From positions 1 to 64,000 of the forward strand of contig NZ_PVTF01000013.1 in assembly GCF_003002815.1 (NCBI RefSeq): 64,000 nt of DNA, written 5' to 3'. Source of the stretch: Umezawaea tangerina. GTDB taxonomy: Bacteria; Actinomycetota; Actinomycetes; Mycobacteriales; Pseudonocardiaceae. Positions 28,695 to 37,308 of this stretch are shown piece by piece; position 1 is the stretch's first letter, and each line of letters begins with the position of its first letter. The translations under genes and the position numbers were made by a program. The notes beneath the pieces were generated by a model, which saw nothing but the letters and a program-made list of their open reading frames with translations, had not been told where the DNA came from and ran no database searches.

Positions 28695-29541
28695 CCACCT
28701 CGGCCGGTGCCTCCTCGGCCATGAAGTGCCCGCAGGTGACGGTGGTGTGCTCCAGGTCCGGCGCCCACGCGCGCCAGCGGGCGGCGGCGTCGAAGCCGAG
28801 CGCGGAGCCCCAGTCCTGCTGGAGCACGGAGACGGGCATCCGCAGCACGGTGCCCGCCGCGCGGTCGGTCCGGTCGTGCTCGACGTCGACGCCCGCGGAG
28901 GCGCGGTAGTCGGCGACGATCGAGGTGACGGCCTCGCGGGAGGCGCGGAGGTACTCGGAGCGGACCTCGGCGGGGATGGCGGCGGGGTCGTTGGTCCAGA
29001 TGTCGAGGAAGTGCCCGAAGAACGCGTCGGCGGAGTTGGCGATCATGGTCTCGGCCAGGCCGGGCGGCTGGGCCATCAGGTACAGGTGGAAGCCGACGGC
29101 GGCGGTGGTGCCGTGCATGACGTCCCACATGTCGAGGGTCGGCAGGACGTCGAGCGAGGCCAGGTGGGTGACCTCGGCGGGGTGGTCGAGGCCCGCGCGG
29201 ATGGCGACCAGGGCGCCCCGGTCGTGGCCCGCCAGTGCGAACCGGTCGTGGCCGAGCGCCTTGGCGAGCGCGACGACGTCGGCGGCCATCGTGCGCTTGG
29301 AGTACGCCTGCCCGTCGGTGTCGGCGGGCTTGTCGCTGGCGCCGTAGCCGCGCAGGTCGGGGCAGATCACGGTGTGGTCGGCGGCCAGGTCCGCGGCGAC
29401 GTGCCGCCACATCAGGTGGGTCTGCGGGAAGCCGTGCAGCAGCACGACCGGGCTGCCGGAGCCGCCCACGGCGACGTTGAGGGCCACGCCGTCGGCGACG
29501 GTCACGCGCTGCTCGGTGAATCCGGTGATCTCGGTGGTCAT
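28663..29541 (-). CDS. alpha/beta hydrolase, epoxide hydrolase/dehalogenase-like
   Basis: 292 residues. LLHGFPQTHLMW (oxyanion HGFP), DLRGYGASDKP and nucleophile Asp in AGHDRGAL define the Asp-nucleophile branch; the His is in TCGHFMAEE. Haloacetate dehalogenases carry a second Arg after GHDRGA and a Trp in the FHW segment; here these are Leu and FHLYLMAQPP. Fluoroacetate-type activity is therefore unlikely, and an epoxide or other ester-type substrate is more plausible. GGAGAG precedes ATG 29541. The gene is divergent from the AfsR-type regulator. Confidence 0.88.
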   Translation of the reverse strand: MTTEITGFTEQRVTVADGVALNVAVGGSGSPVVLLHGFPQTHLMWRHVAADLAADHTVICPDLRGYGASDKPADTDGQAYSKRTMAADVVALAKALGHDRFALAGHDRGALVAIRAGLDHPAEVTHLASLDVLPTLDMWDVMHGTTAAVGFHLYLMAQPPGLAETMIANSADAFFGHFLDIWTNDPAAIPAEVRSEYLRASREAVTSIVADYRASAGVDVEHDRTDRAAGTVLRMPVSVLQQDWGSALGFDAAARWRAWAPDLEHTTVTCGHFMAEEAPAEVVKALRDLLTR

Positions 29542-29656
29542 GTCGGCTCTCCAGGTCTGGTCGGTGGTACCCGGCCACTGTGGACGGCCCCGATCAGCAG
29601 TGGATCAGCGCCGACTCGGCCGGGCGGCCCGCGGGCGCTGCGGCTAGGTTGTCGGC

Positions 29657-32600
29657 GTGCTGCACTTCGGCGTGCTGGGCCCGCTGGAGGTCACCGACGA
29701 GCGCGGACCGGTCGGCCTCAAGGGACCGCGGCACCGGGCGGTGCTGGCCAGGCTGCTGGTCGCCAGGGGGCGGGTCGTGCCGGTCACGTGGCTGATCGAC
29801 GACCTCTGGGACGACGCCCCCGAGGGCGCGCTCGGTGCCGTGCAGACGTTCGTCGGCGCGCTGCGCAAGGCGCTGGAACCGGACCGACCGCCGCGCACCC
29901 CGTCGAAGCTGCTGGTCACGGCGCCGCCGGGGTACGCGCTGCACGCGGAGTCGGTGGACGCGTGGCGGTTCGAGGCCGCGGTCGCGGAGTCCGGCGGGCT
30001 GCTGGCCGCGGGCAAGGCCGAGCAGGCGCGTGTCCTGCTGGACGACGTGCTCGGCCGGTGGCGCGGACCGGCGTACGCGGAGTTCGCCGACCAGGACTGG
30101 GCGCGGGGCGAGGCGTCCCGGCTGGACGAGCTGCGGGTGCTGGCCGTGGCCCGGCGGACCGAGGCGGCACTGGCGTCCGGGCGGGCCGCCGAGTCCGTGC
30201 CCGACCTGGAGGCCCAGGTGGGGAGCCACCCGCTGCGCGAGGACGGTTGGCGGCTGCTGGCGCTGGCGCTCTACCGGACCGGACGGCAGGGCGACGCCCT
30301 GGCCACGTTGCGCCGGGCCCGCGAGGTGCTGCGCACCGAGCTGGGCGTCGACCCCGGCGAGGGCCTGCGGCGGCTGGAGGCCGACATCCTCGACCAGGCC
30401 CCTGACCTGGCCGGACCCGTGCCACCCGCCCCCGCGGTGGGACCGGTCGGGCACCCGTTCGTCGGGCGGACCGCCGAGCTGGCCGAGCTGGAGCACGCGG
30501 CGGCCGTGGCGGCGGCGGGTCGGCCGCGGCTGGCGCTGCTGTCCGGTGCGGCGGGCGCGGGCAAGACCGCGCTGGCCAGGGCGTTGGCCGACCGGCTGGC
30601 CGCACGCGGCTGGACCACCGAGTGGGGTGCCTGCCCGGAGTCCGGCGGTGCGCCCGAGGCGTGGCCGTGGACGTGGGCGGGCGCCGCCGTGGACGGCGAC
30701 CCGGTGGAGGCCCGGTTCCGCAGGCGCCGGGAGGTCGCCGCGCACCTGGCGGGGCTGACCGCGACCGGCCCGGTGCTGCTGGTGTTCGACGACCTGCACT
30801 GGGCCGACGAGGAGACCCTGGCGCTGCTGACGGCGCTGGCCACCGGCACCGGTCCGGTGCTGCTCGTCGGCACCTACCGCTCCACCGAGATCTCCGCGGG
30901 CCTGACCGAGGCGCTGGGCCGCGCCGCCCGCACCGAGCCGACCCGGATCTACCTGGGCGGGCTGACCGAGGACGAGGTGGGGGAGGTGGTCCGCGCCCTC
31001 GCGTTCCGCGAGGACGTGCCCGCGCGGGTGATCCACGCGCGCAGCGGCGGCAACCCGTTCTTCGTCCGCGAGCTGACCCGGCTGTGGGAGGCCGAGGGCG
31101 ACGCGGCCCTGCGCACCGTGCCGACGGGTGTCCGCGACGTCATCCGACACCGGCTGGCCCGCCTCCCGGCCGCGGCCCGGACCCACCTGCGGCTGGCGGC
31201 GGTGCTCGGCCAGGACGTGGACCTCGACGTGCTCATCGCGTTGGCGGGCGACGAGGAGCGGGTCCTCGACTCGGTCGAGTCCGCCCTGCTGGCCGGTTTC
31301 CTCGTCGAGGAGGACGCCGACCGGCTCCGGTTCGCCCACGGGCTCGTGCACGAGGCGCTCTACGACGACATCACCCGCGCCCGTCGCGTCCGCTGGCACG
31401 CCGCGGCCGCCGGTGCCGTCGAGGCACGCCGACCCGACGACGTGGAGGCGATCGCCCACCACCTGCTGCGCGCCGGGACGCGTGCCGACGCCTCCCGCAC
31501 CGCCCACTACGCGCGTGCCGCCGCCGAACGGGCCGAACGCCGCGCCGCCGCGCACGAGGCCGTTGTGCTGTGGCGGGCGACCGTCGAAGCCCTCGACCGC
31601 ACCGCGAACCCCGACCCGCGGGCGAGGCTGGCAGCGGTCATGGGCCTTGTCCGGGCACTCGCCGTGACCGGCGACCTCGCCCTGGCCCGGTCCCACCGGG
31701 CCGACGCGGTCACCGCCGCCGAGGCCCTGGGCGACCCGCTGCTCACCGCGAGCGTGATCGGCTCCTTCGACGTCCCCGCGCTCTGGACCGCCAACGACGA
31801 CGAACCCCTGTCCGCCCGGCTCGCCGCGGCCGCCGAACGCGCCCTGCTCGCGTTGCCCGCCGGGCACGGCGCCGCCCGCGCCCGACTGCTGATCACCATC
31901 GCCGTCGAACGCCGGGCCGACACCGGGACGCGGGGCGGCGAGGCGGCGCGGGAGGCGGAGGCGATCGCCCGCGGGCTCGGCGACCCCACATTGCTCGCCT
32001 TCGCCCTCAACGGCCGGTTCCTGCACACGTTCCACCGGGCCGGGCTCGCCCCGGAGCGGGCCGCGATCGGCGCGGAGCTGGTCGACCTCGCCACCCGGCA
32101 CCAGGGGCTGGTGACGTTCGAGGTGCTGGGCCACCTGATCCTCGTCCAGGCGCGTGCCGCGCTCGCCGACCTGGCGGCCGCCGACCGCCACGCCACCGCC
32201 GCCGACGGGCTCGCCGAGCGCTACGACCTGCCCGTGGTCGGCGTGTTCACCGACTGGTACGCCGCCCTCCGCCTCGCCGTGACCGGCCGCGTCGCCGAGG
32301 CGCGCACCGCCTACCGCGCGGCGGCCGCCCGGCTCACCGGCACCGGGATGTCCGGGCTGGAGAACGGGATCCTGCCGCTCGCCCTGCTCTGCCTCACCGC
32401 CCCGGACGCGCCCGCCGACGCGGACTGGGGTCCGCACGAACCCTGGGCCCGACCGCTGGTCCTGCTCGGCCGCGGCGACGCCGTGCCCGCGGTCCCGGAC
32501 CCGCCGCGCGACCTCCTCTTCGAGGCCCGCTCCTGCCTGCACGCCATGGTGGCCGTCCGCACGGGCGACCGGACGGCGATGCGGAGGCTGCACGCCGCGC

Positions 32601-32830
32601 TGCTCCCCGCCGCGGACGAGGTCGCGGGCGCGGGGAGTGGCCTGGTCGCCCTCGGCCCGACGGCGCTGCACCTGGGCGACCTGGCCGCCGCGTTGGGGAG
32701 GCCCGGCGAAGCCGAGGAGCACTACCGGCGGGCGGTCGTGGTCGCGGACCGCGCCGGGGCTCCGCACTGGGCCGCCGCGGCCCGGCAGCGCCTGCGCGCG
32801 ACCCGGCCTGCCGGTGACCGAGGTCCGTGA
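29657..32830 (+). CDS. AfsR/SARP-family regulator with ATPase domain
   Basis: 1057 residues. An OmpR-type winged helix (LHFGVLGPLEV through LLVTAPPGYALHA) and a bacterial transcriptional activation domain (to about 250) form the SARP half; an AAA-type ATPase follows (SGAAGAGKTALARAL, VLLVFDDLHWADEET), then TPR-like helices. TAGGTT ends 6 bases before GTG 29657, a leaderless start. Such proteins activate antibiotic or catabolic clusters. The nearest divergent gene is the epoxide hydrolase-like enzyme; a role for the PKS, 7 kb away, is possible but unproven. Confidence 0.93.
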   Translation: MLHFGVLGPLEVTDERGPVGLKGPRHRAVLARLLVARGRVVPVTWLIDDLWDDAPEGALGAVQTFVGALRKALEPDRPPRTPSKLLVTAPPGYALHAESVDAWRFEAAVAESGGLLAAGKAEQARVLLDDVLGRWRGPAYAEFADQDWARGEASRLDELRVLAVARRTEAALASGRAAESVPDLEAQVGSHPLREDGWRLLALALYRTGRQGDALATLRRAREVLRTELGVDPGEGLRRLEADILDQAPDLAGPVPPAPAVGPVGHPFVGRTAELAELEHAAAVAAAGRPRLALLSGAAGAGKTALARALADRLAARGWTTEWGACPESGGAPEAWPWTWAGAAVDGDPVEARFRRRREVAAHLAGLTATGPVLLVFDDLHWADEETLALLTALATGTGPVLLVGTYRSTEISAGLTEALGRAARTEPTRIYLGGLTEDEVGEVVRALAFREDVPARVIHARSGGNPFFVRELTRLWEAEGDAALRTVPTGVRDVIRHRLARLPAAARTHLRLAAVLGQDVDLDVLIALAGDEERVLDSVESALLAGFLVEEDADRLRFAHGLVHEALYDDITRARRVRWHAAAAGAVEARRPDDVEAIAHHLLRAGTRADASRTAHYARAAAERAERRAAAHEAVVLWRATVEALDRTANPDPRARLAAVMGLVRALAVTGDLALARSHRADAVTAAEALGDPLLTASVIGSFDVPALWTANDDEPLSARLAAAAERALLALPAGHGAARARLLITIAVERRADTGTRGGEAAREAEAIARGLGDPTLLAFALNGRFLHTFHRAGLAPERAAIGAELVDLATRHQGLVTFEVLGHLILVQARAALADLAAADRHATAADGLAERYDLPVVGVFTDWYAALRLAVTGRVAEARTAYRAAAARLTGTGMSGLENGILPLALLCLTAPDAPADADWGPHEPWARPLVLLGRGDAVPAVPDPPRDLLFEARSCLHAMVAVRTGDRTAMRRLHAALLPAADEVAGAGSGLVALGPTALHLGDLAAALGRPGEAEEHYRRAVVVADRAGAPHWAAAARQRLRATRPAGDRGP

Positions 32831-32848
32831 CGCCCTCGTCGCAGGCGG

Positions 32849-32894
32849 TTGCTAACCGGAACCGTGTTCCACTACTATCCGGAACGCGGTTCCG
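32849..32894 (+). promoter_or_regulatory. promoter with two palindromic operators
   Basis: TTGCTA (32849-32854), an 18-base spacer and TACTAT (32873-32878) form the promoter. GGAACCGTGTTCC (32858-32870) lies in the spacer and CGGAACGCGGTTCCG (32880-32894) just after the -10, both of the form GGAAC-N3-GTTCC. Binding there should shut the promoter tightly. No regulator gene is adjacent. Confidence 0.75.
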
Positions 32895-32920
32895 AATAGT
32901 TTCCGGACGAGGAGTTCCCC

Positions 32921-33874
32921 ATGAGCACCCCCTTCACCGAGGCGGGCGGCATCCCCGTCGCCGACCCCACCCCCGTGACCACCTTCAGCCCGGTCGTCCT
33001 GCCGGTCCCCGGTCGTGCCGTGGACCTGCGGCTCAAGGTCTCGGCTCCGGCGACGGGGAGCGACCTGCCGGTGATCCTGCTGTCGCACGGCCACGGGCCG
33101 TCGAACTTCGTGTCGTCCCTGCACGGCTACGGGCCCGTCGTCGACTTCTGGGCGGCGCGCGGGTTCGTCGTCCTGCAGCCCACCCACCTGGACTCGATGG
33201 CGCTGGGCCTGCGCGAGGCGGACGACCCGGACGCGCCGCTGTACTGGCGGTCCCGCGCCGAGGACATGCGGTTCGTCCTCGACCACCTCGACGACGTCGA
33301 GGCGGCCGTCCCCGGTCTCGGCGGGCGCCTCGACCGGAGCCGGATCGCGGCGGTCGGGCACTCGATGGGCGGGCACACGGTGGGGATGCTGTGCGGCCTG
33401 CGCGTCACCGACCCGGCCGACGGGTCCGAGGTGGACCTGGCCGACGACCGGGTCAAGGTGGGTGTGCTGATGGCCCCGCCCGGTCGGGGCGAGGACCTCG
33501 CCGCGACCGCGAGCGAGCTCTACCCCGCCCTGCGCACCACCAGCTTCGCGGCGATGGCGACGCGGGCGCTCGTCGTCGTGGGCGAGAACGACTGGCACCC
33601 CGTGTTCTCCGACCGCAAGGACTGGCGCGGTGACGCGTACTTCCTCAGCCCCGGTCCCAAGAGCCTGCTGACGCTGCTCGGTGCGGAGCACGGCCTCGGC
33701 GGGGTGTCCGCGTACGACGCGGCGGAGACGACCGACGAGAACCCCGAGCGGGTGGCCGTGCTGCGCGCACTCGTCTGGGCCTACCTCCGCAGCGCGCTCT
33801 ACCCCGGTGACCCCGCGTGGAACGACGCGACCGCGGCGCTGGACGCGGGGATGGGCGCGGTCGAGTCCAAGTAG
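32921..33874 (+). CDS. alpha/beta hydrolase, PAF-acetylhydrolase/chlorophyllase-like
   Basis: 317 residues without a signal peptide. The oxyanion region is LLSHGHGPSNF, the nucleophile Ser is in IAAVGHSMGGHT, the acid in VGENDWHP and the His in GAEHGLGG. The layout resembles bacterial esterases of the platelet-activating-factor acetylhydrolase type. The substrate is unknown. GAGGAG lies upstream of ATG 32921, and a promoter with two GGAAC-N3-GTTCC operators stands just before it. It is followed by a palindrome and the convergent SDR gene. Confidence 0.88.
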   Translation: MSTPFTEAGGIPVADPTPVTTFSPVVLPVPGRAVDLRLKVSAPATGSDLPVILLSHGHGPSNFVSSLHGYGPVVDFWAARGFVVLQPTHLDSMALGLREADDPDAPLYWRSRAEDMRFVLDHLDDVEAAVPGLGGRLDRSRIAAVGHSMGGHTVGMLCGLRVTDPADGSEVDLADDRVKVGVLMAPPGRGEDLAATASELYPALRTTSFAAMATRALVVVGENDWHPVFSDRKDWRGDAYFLSPGPKSLLTLLGAEHGLGGVSAYDAAETTDENPERVAVLRALVWAYLRSALYPGDPAWNDATAALDAGMGAVESK

Positions 33875-33892
33875 GCCGGACGTCCCTCGTCC

Positions 33893-33910
33893 CGCCAGGG
33901 CGCCCTGGCG
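33893..33910. terminator. palindromic hairpin between convergent genes
   Basis: CGCCAGGGCGCCCTGGCG is a perfect 18-bp palindrome located between the hydrolase stop (33874) and the SDR stop (33925), with further GACGTC pairing outside. It can serve both directions. Confidence 0.55.
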
Positions 33911-33924
33911 CGACGTCGGACCAC

Positions 33925-34635
33925 TCAGGCGAGGACGGCACCACCGTCCACAAGGGACACCGTGCCGGTCGTGCAGTCCTGCTCCACCAGGTGCAGGTAG
34001 GCCTTGGCGACGTCGTCGGGCTCCGCGACCCGGCCGAGCAGCGTCCCACCGCCGACCACGGCGAACATCCTCTCCCGGTCCTCCTCCGGCATCCCGGACC
34101 AGAGCGGCGTCCGCACGACCGTGGGCGCGACGACGTTGACGCGGACCGGGGCCAGTTCGACCGCGAGCGAGCGCGCGGCGGAGATGACCGCCCCGGACAC
34201 CGCCGACCCGAGCAGCCTGCCCGCACCACCGCGGTACGCCGCCGCGCCGCCGGTCAGCGTGATCGACCCGGACCGGCTCAGGGTCGGCAGGGCCGCGCGC
34301 ACGCTGTCGAGGGCGTGGAAGAGGCGGACGTCGAAGGACCGCCGTGCCCGCTCGGGGTCGTAGTCGGCGATCGGGGTCCGGACGAGCGCGTCGCCTGCGG
34401 TGTAGACGAGGTGGTCGAACCCGCCGACCTCGGCGAAGAACGCCCGGAGCGACTCGGCGGACGTGACGTCGACCGGGAGGGCGGTCGCGTCGGCGGGCAG
34501 GTGCTCGGCGGACTCGGCCGAGCGCGAGCCGACGACGACCAGGGCACCCGCGGCGGCCGCGGCGTGGGCGACGGCCAGGCCGATGCCGCTGGAACCGCCG
34601 AGGACGACGACGCGGGTGGAGGACGTGAGGGGCAC
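33925..34635 (-). CDS. SDR-family protein lacking the catalytic Tyr-Lys
   Basis: 236 residues with the SDR cofactor motif VVLGGSSGIGLAV and C-terminal GTVSLVDGG. At the position of the catalytic YxxxK the sequence reads GSAVSGAVISAARSLAVEL, so neither Tyr nor Lys is present in the expected register. The protein may be a non-catalytic NAD(P)-binding sensor or use another residue. It starts at GTG 34635 with GGAAGGA upstream, 27 bases after the LysR gene on the same strand, so the pair is probably an operon. Confidence 0.85.
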   Translation of the reverse strand: MPLTSSTRVVVLGGSSGIGLAVAHAAAAAGALVVVGSRSAESAEHLPADATALPVDVTSAESLRAFFAEVGGFDHLVYTAGDALVRTPIADYDPERARRSFDVRLFHALDSVRAALPTLSRSGSITLTGGAAAYRGGAGRLLGSAVSGAVISAARSLAVELAPVRVNVVAPTVVRTPLWSGMPEEDRERMFAVVGGGTLLGRVAEPDDVAKAYLHLVEQDCTTGTVSLVDGGAVLA

Positions 34636-34662
34636 GGGGTTTCCTTCCGATCGGGACTGCCC

Positions 34663-35586
34663 TCAGCGTGCCTCCGGTGCCGCGGCCCCGTCCAAGACCC
34701 GTTGGTTCCCAACTGATGCCGGGTCGGCATCAGCCAGGGCGATCTCCACCAGCCCGCGCAGCACGTCGGACCGGCGCCGCGACTCGACCACCAGGCAGAC
34801 ACGGGTGTCGGGCAGGTCGAGCACGCGGACGGCGGTGATGTCGGGCCGGTTGTAGTAGCGGGTGGTGGAGGCGGGCATGACGACGATGCCGCGTCCCGAG
34901 GCGACGAGCTCCAGCTTCTCCTCGACGGTCGGCGAGTAGGCCGCTCCGTCGTCGTCGGGCGGCACCGGGGGAGCTGTCGCGCCCGGCCATTCGGGGACGG
35001 CCGCGACCGGCTGGAGCAGCACCTCCCCCGCGAGGTCGGCCAGCAGGACGTGCTCCGCACCCGCCGACGGGTGGTCGGCGGGCAGCGCGGCGAACCGCGG
35101 TTCGGCGAACAGGTCCACGACCGCCAGACCGGTGTCGTCGAACGGCCGGTGGGCGAAGCTCGCGTCGATCCGGCCGTCGCGCAGGGACTCGACCTGGTCG
35201 GTCCACGAGGTCCGCACGACGTCCACCGACAGGCCGGGATAGCGCTCCCGCACGCGGCGCACCACGGGCGTGACGATCAGGCCGGGCGTGAACCCGATGG
35301 TCAGCCTGCGGCCCTCGCGGTCGGACAGGCGGACCCGCCGCTGCAACGTCTCCGCCGCGCGCAGCAGGTCCCGCGCCTCCTCGCGCAGCAGCTCGCCCGC
35401 GGGCGCCAGGCGGGTCCCGGACCGCGACCGCTCGAACAGCGTGACGCCGAGCTCCTGCTCCAGGGCGGAGATCGACCGGCTCAGCGCGGGTTGGGCGATG
35501 TGCAGCACCTCGGCGGCGCGGCCGTAGTTCAGCTCGCCCGCCAGCACGAGGAAGTAGCGCAACCGCCGGAGGTCCACGTCGCCCAT
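34663..35586 (-). CDS. LysR-family transcriptional regulator
   Basis: 307 residues. The N-terminal HTH reads LRRLRYFLVLAGELNYGRAA then IAQPALSRSISALEQELG and LFERSRSGTRLAPAG; the C-terminal substrate-binding domain starts LTIGFTPGLIVTPVV. TTTGAT lies 6 bases before ATG 35586, consistent with a leaderless message. It is followed closely by the SDR gene rather than diverging from a target, which is less usual for LysR proteins. The effector is unknown. Confidence 0.94.
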   Translation of the reverse strand: MGDVDLRRLRYFLVLAGELNYGRAAEVLHIAQPALSRSISALEQELGVTLFERSRSGTRLAPAGELLREEARDLLRAAETLQRRVRLSDREGRRLTIGFTPGLIVTPVVRRVRERYPGLSVDVVRTSWTDQVESLRDGRIDASFAHRPFDDTGLAVVDLFAEPRFAALPADHPSAGAEHVLLADLAGEVLLQPVAAVPEWPGATAPPVPPDDDGAAYSPTVEEKLELVASGRGIVVMPASTTRYYNRPDITAVRVLDLPDTRVCLVVESRRRSDVLRGLVEIALADADPASVGNQRVLDGAAAPEAR

Positions 35587-35625
35587 GCCGCCATCAAAGC
35601 AGGGCCGGTCCGACCGGCGCGGGCG

Positions 35626-36450
35626 TCATCCCCGCCAGCCGCCGCCGCACACGACCGTCTCGCCCGTGATGTAGTCCGACTCCTCGGTGCAGAACAGGTA
35701 CACGGCGTTGGCGGCCTCGACGGGCGTGCCCGCCCGGCCGAGCGGGATGAGCGAGGTGGCCGCGTCGAGGATCGCGGGGTTGACGCCGACCTTGATGCGC
35801 CGCCCCTCGACGTCGATCTCGCTATCGCCCGCGGACGCCTCGGTCAGCCGGGTCCGGATGAGGCCGAACGCGACCGTGTTGACGGTGACGTTGTAGCGGC
35901 CCCACTCCTTCGCGAGGGTGCGGCTCAGCCCGGTCACGCCCGCCTTCGCCGCGGCGTAGCTCACCTGGCCGGGGTTGCCAGCGAGACCGGCCACCGACGC
36001 GATGTTGACGACCTTGCGGGCCCGCGCGCGGCCCTGCGCCGCGGCCTCGGCCTTCGCGGCCGCCGAGATCACCGGCTGCGCCGCGCGCAGGATCCGGAAC
36101 GGCGCCGTGAGGTGCACGTCGAGGATGGCCCGCCACTGGTCGTCGGTCATCTTCTGGATGACGTTGTCCCAGGTGTACCCGGCGTTGTTGACGATGATGT
36201 CGAGCCCGCCGAAGCTCTCGACGGCGGTCCGCACGAACCGCTCGGCGAAGCCGTCCTCGGTGACCGACCCGACGCACGCGACGGCGTCGCCGCCCGCGTC
36301 CCGCACCGCGGCGACCGTCTCGGCGGCGGGCTCGGCGTCCAGGTCGTTGACGACCACGTTCGCGCCCTCGCGGGCCAGCTTCAGCGCGATCTCCCGGCCG
36401 ATGCCCCGGCCGGAGCCGGTCACGATGGCGGTGCGGTTGTGCAGGGGCAT
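35626..36450 (-). CDS. SDR dehydrogenase, probable 3-hydroxyacyl-CoA dehydrogenase
   Basis: 274 residues with complete SDR motifs: TGSGRGIGREIAL for NAD(P), NNAG, catalytic Ser in NIASVAG and YAAAK. An insertion (AAAKAEAAAQGRARARK) before the active site recalls the 17-beta-HSD4-type branch of acyl-CoA metabolism. As last gene of the thiolase-MaoC-MaoC-SDR operon (22 bases after the MaoC gene) it would oxidise the 3-hydroxyacyl-CoA made by the hydratase. Regulation is through the TetR-type site upstream of the thiolase. Confidence 0.9.
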   Translation of the reverse strand: MPLHNRTAIVTGSGRGIGREIALKLAREGANVVVNDLDAEPAAETVAAVRDAGGDAVACVGSVTEDGFAERFVRTAVESFGGLDIIVNNAGYTWDNVIQKMTDDQWRAILDVHLTAPFRILRAAQPVISAAAKAEAAAQGRARARKVVNIASVAGLAGNPGQVSYAAAKAGVTGLSRTLAKEWGRYNVTVNTVAFGLIRTRLTEASAGDSEIDVEGRRIKVGVNPAILDAATSLIPLGRAGTPVEAANAVYLFCTEESDYITGETVVCGGGWRG

Positions 36451-36472
36451 GGGAAAGCCTCCCGGTCGTGGG

Positions 36473-36868
36473 TCAGGTGATCTTGACGAGGGCCGTGCCG
36501 CGCAGGGTGGTGGTGCCGTCCTCCAGGCGCACGGACAGCTCGACCGTGGCCACGCCGTCGTCGACCGCCGTCACGACGCCCTCGCAGCACGGCGACGCGA
36601 GCACGGGGGTGATCGCGGTGAAGCGCACCCGCCAGGAGCGCAGCCTGCCCTGGGGCATCCACCGGGTGAGCAGCCGGCCGAGGTAGGCCATGGAGAGCAT
36701 CCCGTGGGCGAAGACGTCGTCCAGCCCCGCGGACCGCGCGACGTCGAGGTCGACGTGGATGGGGTTGGTGTCGCCGGACGCGCCCGCGAACAGGGCGAGG
36801 GTGGTGCGCGAGATCGGCGGGAGCCGCAACGGTGGGAGCGTCGTGCCCACGGCGACGGGGGCGTTCAC
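36473..36868 (-). CDS. MaoC-like hydratase, C-terminal type half
   Basis: 131 residues of the hot-dog fold. SGDTNPIHVDLDVARSAGLDDVFAHGML carries the hydratase-2 motif, with Asp and His as catalytic residues. It starts at GTG 36868, overlapping the preceding gene's stop by 4 bases. With the upstream N-terminal-type half it should form a heteromeric enoyl-CoA hydratase, as in two-subunit MaoC enzymes of actinobacterial steroid and acyl-CoA degradation. Confidence 0.9.
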   Translation of the reverse strand: MNAPVAVGTTLPPLRLPPISRTTLALFAGASGDTNPIHVDLDVARSAGLDDVFAHGMLSMAYLGRLLTRWMPQGRLRSWRVRFTAITPVLASPCCEGVVTAVDDGVATVELSVRLEDGTTTLRGTALVKIT

Positions 36869-37308
36869 AGCGCGGTCACGATCACGACGGCCTCCGCCTC
36901 GGCGACGAGCTCGCCCGCCCGCAGGAAGTCGGTGCGCTTGACCAGGAAGTCGCGCGTCGGCGACTTCGCGTACGCCTCCGCCACCCTCCGGCGGCACTCG
37001 ACCTCCTCGCCCGCGTGGACGTCCCGGTGGTAGGTGAACGACTGCTCGCCGTGCAGCACCCCGCGCAGGTCCACGCCCAGGTCGGTGAGCCAGCCCAGGG
37101 GAGGGTCGGCCTCCAGCTCGACCGAGAAGAGGAACGTCGGCGGCACCAGCAGGTCCGGGTGGCCCGCGGCGCGGGCGGCCTCGACGTCGGTGTGGACGGG
37201 GTCGGTCTCCCCGATCGCGCGGGCGAACGCGCGCAGCCGCCCCCGTTCCAGCAGGGCCACCACCGGGGCGATCGGCCGCGCGAGCGCGGCCGCCAGGTCG
37301 ACCGCCAT
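36865..37308 (-). CDS. MaoC N-terminal-domain (FAS1-like dehydratase) protein
   Basis: 147 residues. It has the hot-dog fold of the MaoC_dehydrat_N type (RAFARAIGETDPVHTDVEAARAAG, VPPTFLFSVE, VLHGEQSFTYHRDVHAGEE). Such halves form the substrate-binding partner of the catalytic MaoC subunit. The ATG overlaps the thiolase stop by one base (TGATG) and its own stop overlaps the next MaoC start, so stoichiometric co-translation is expected. Confidence 0.9.
   Translation of the reverse strand: MAVDLAAALARPIAPVVALLERGRLRAFARAIGETDPVHTDVEAARAAGHPDLLVPPTFLFSVELEADPPLGWLTDLGVDLRGVLHGEQSFTYHRDVHAGEEVECRRRVAEAYAKSPTRDFLVKRTDFLRAGELVAEAEAVVIVTAL

Noticed and set aside
29594-32767. 1057-codon frame antisense to the AfsR-type regulator
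   Set aside because: It shows no recognisable domain and its composition is typical of shadow frames.
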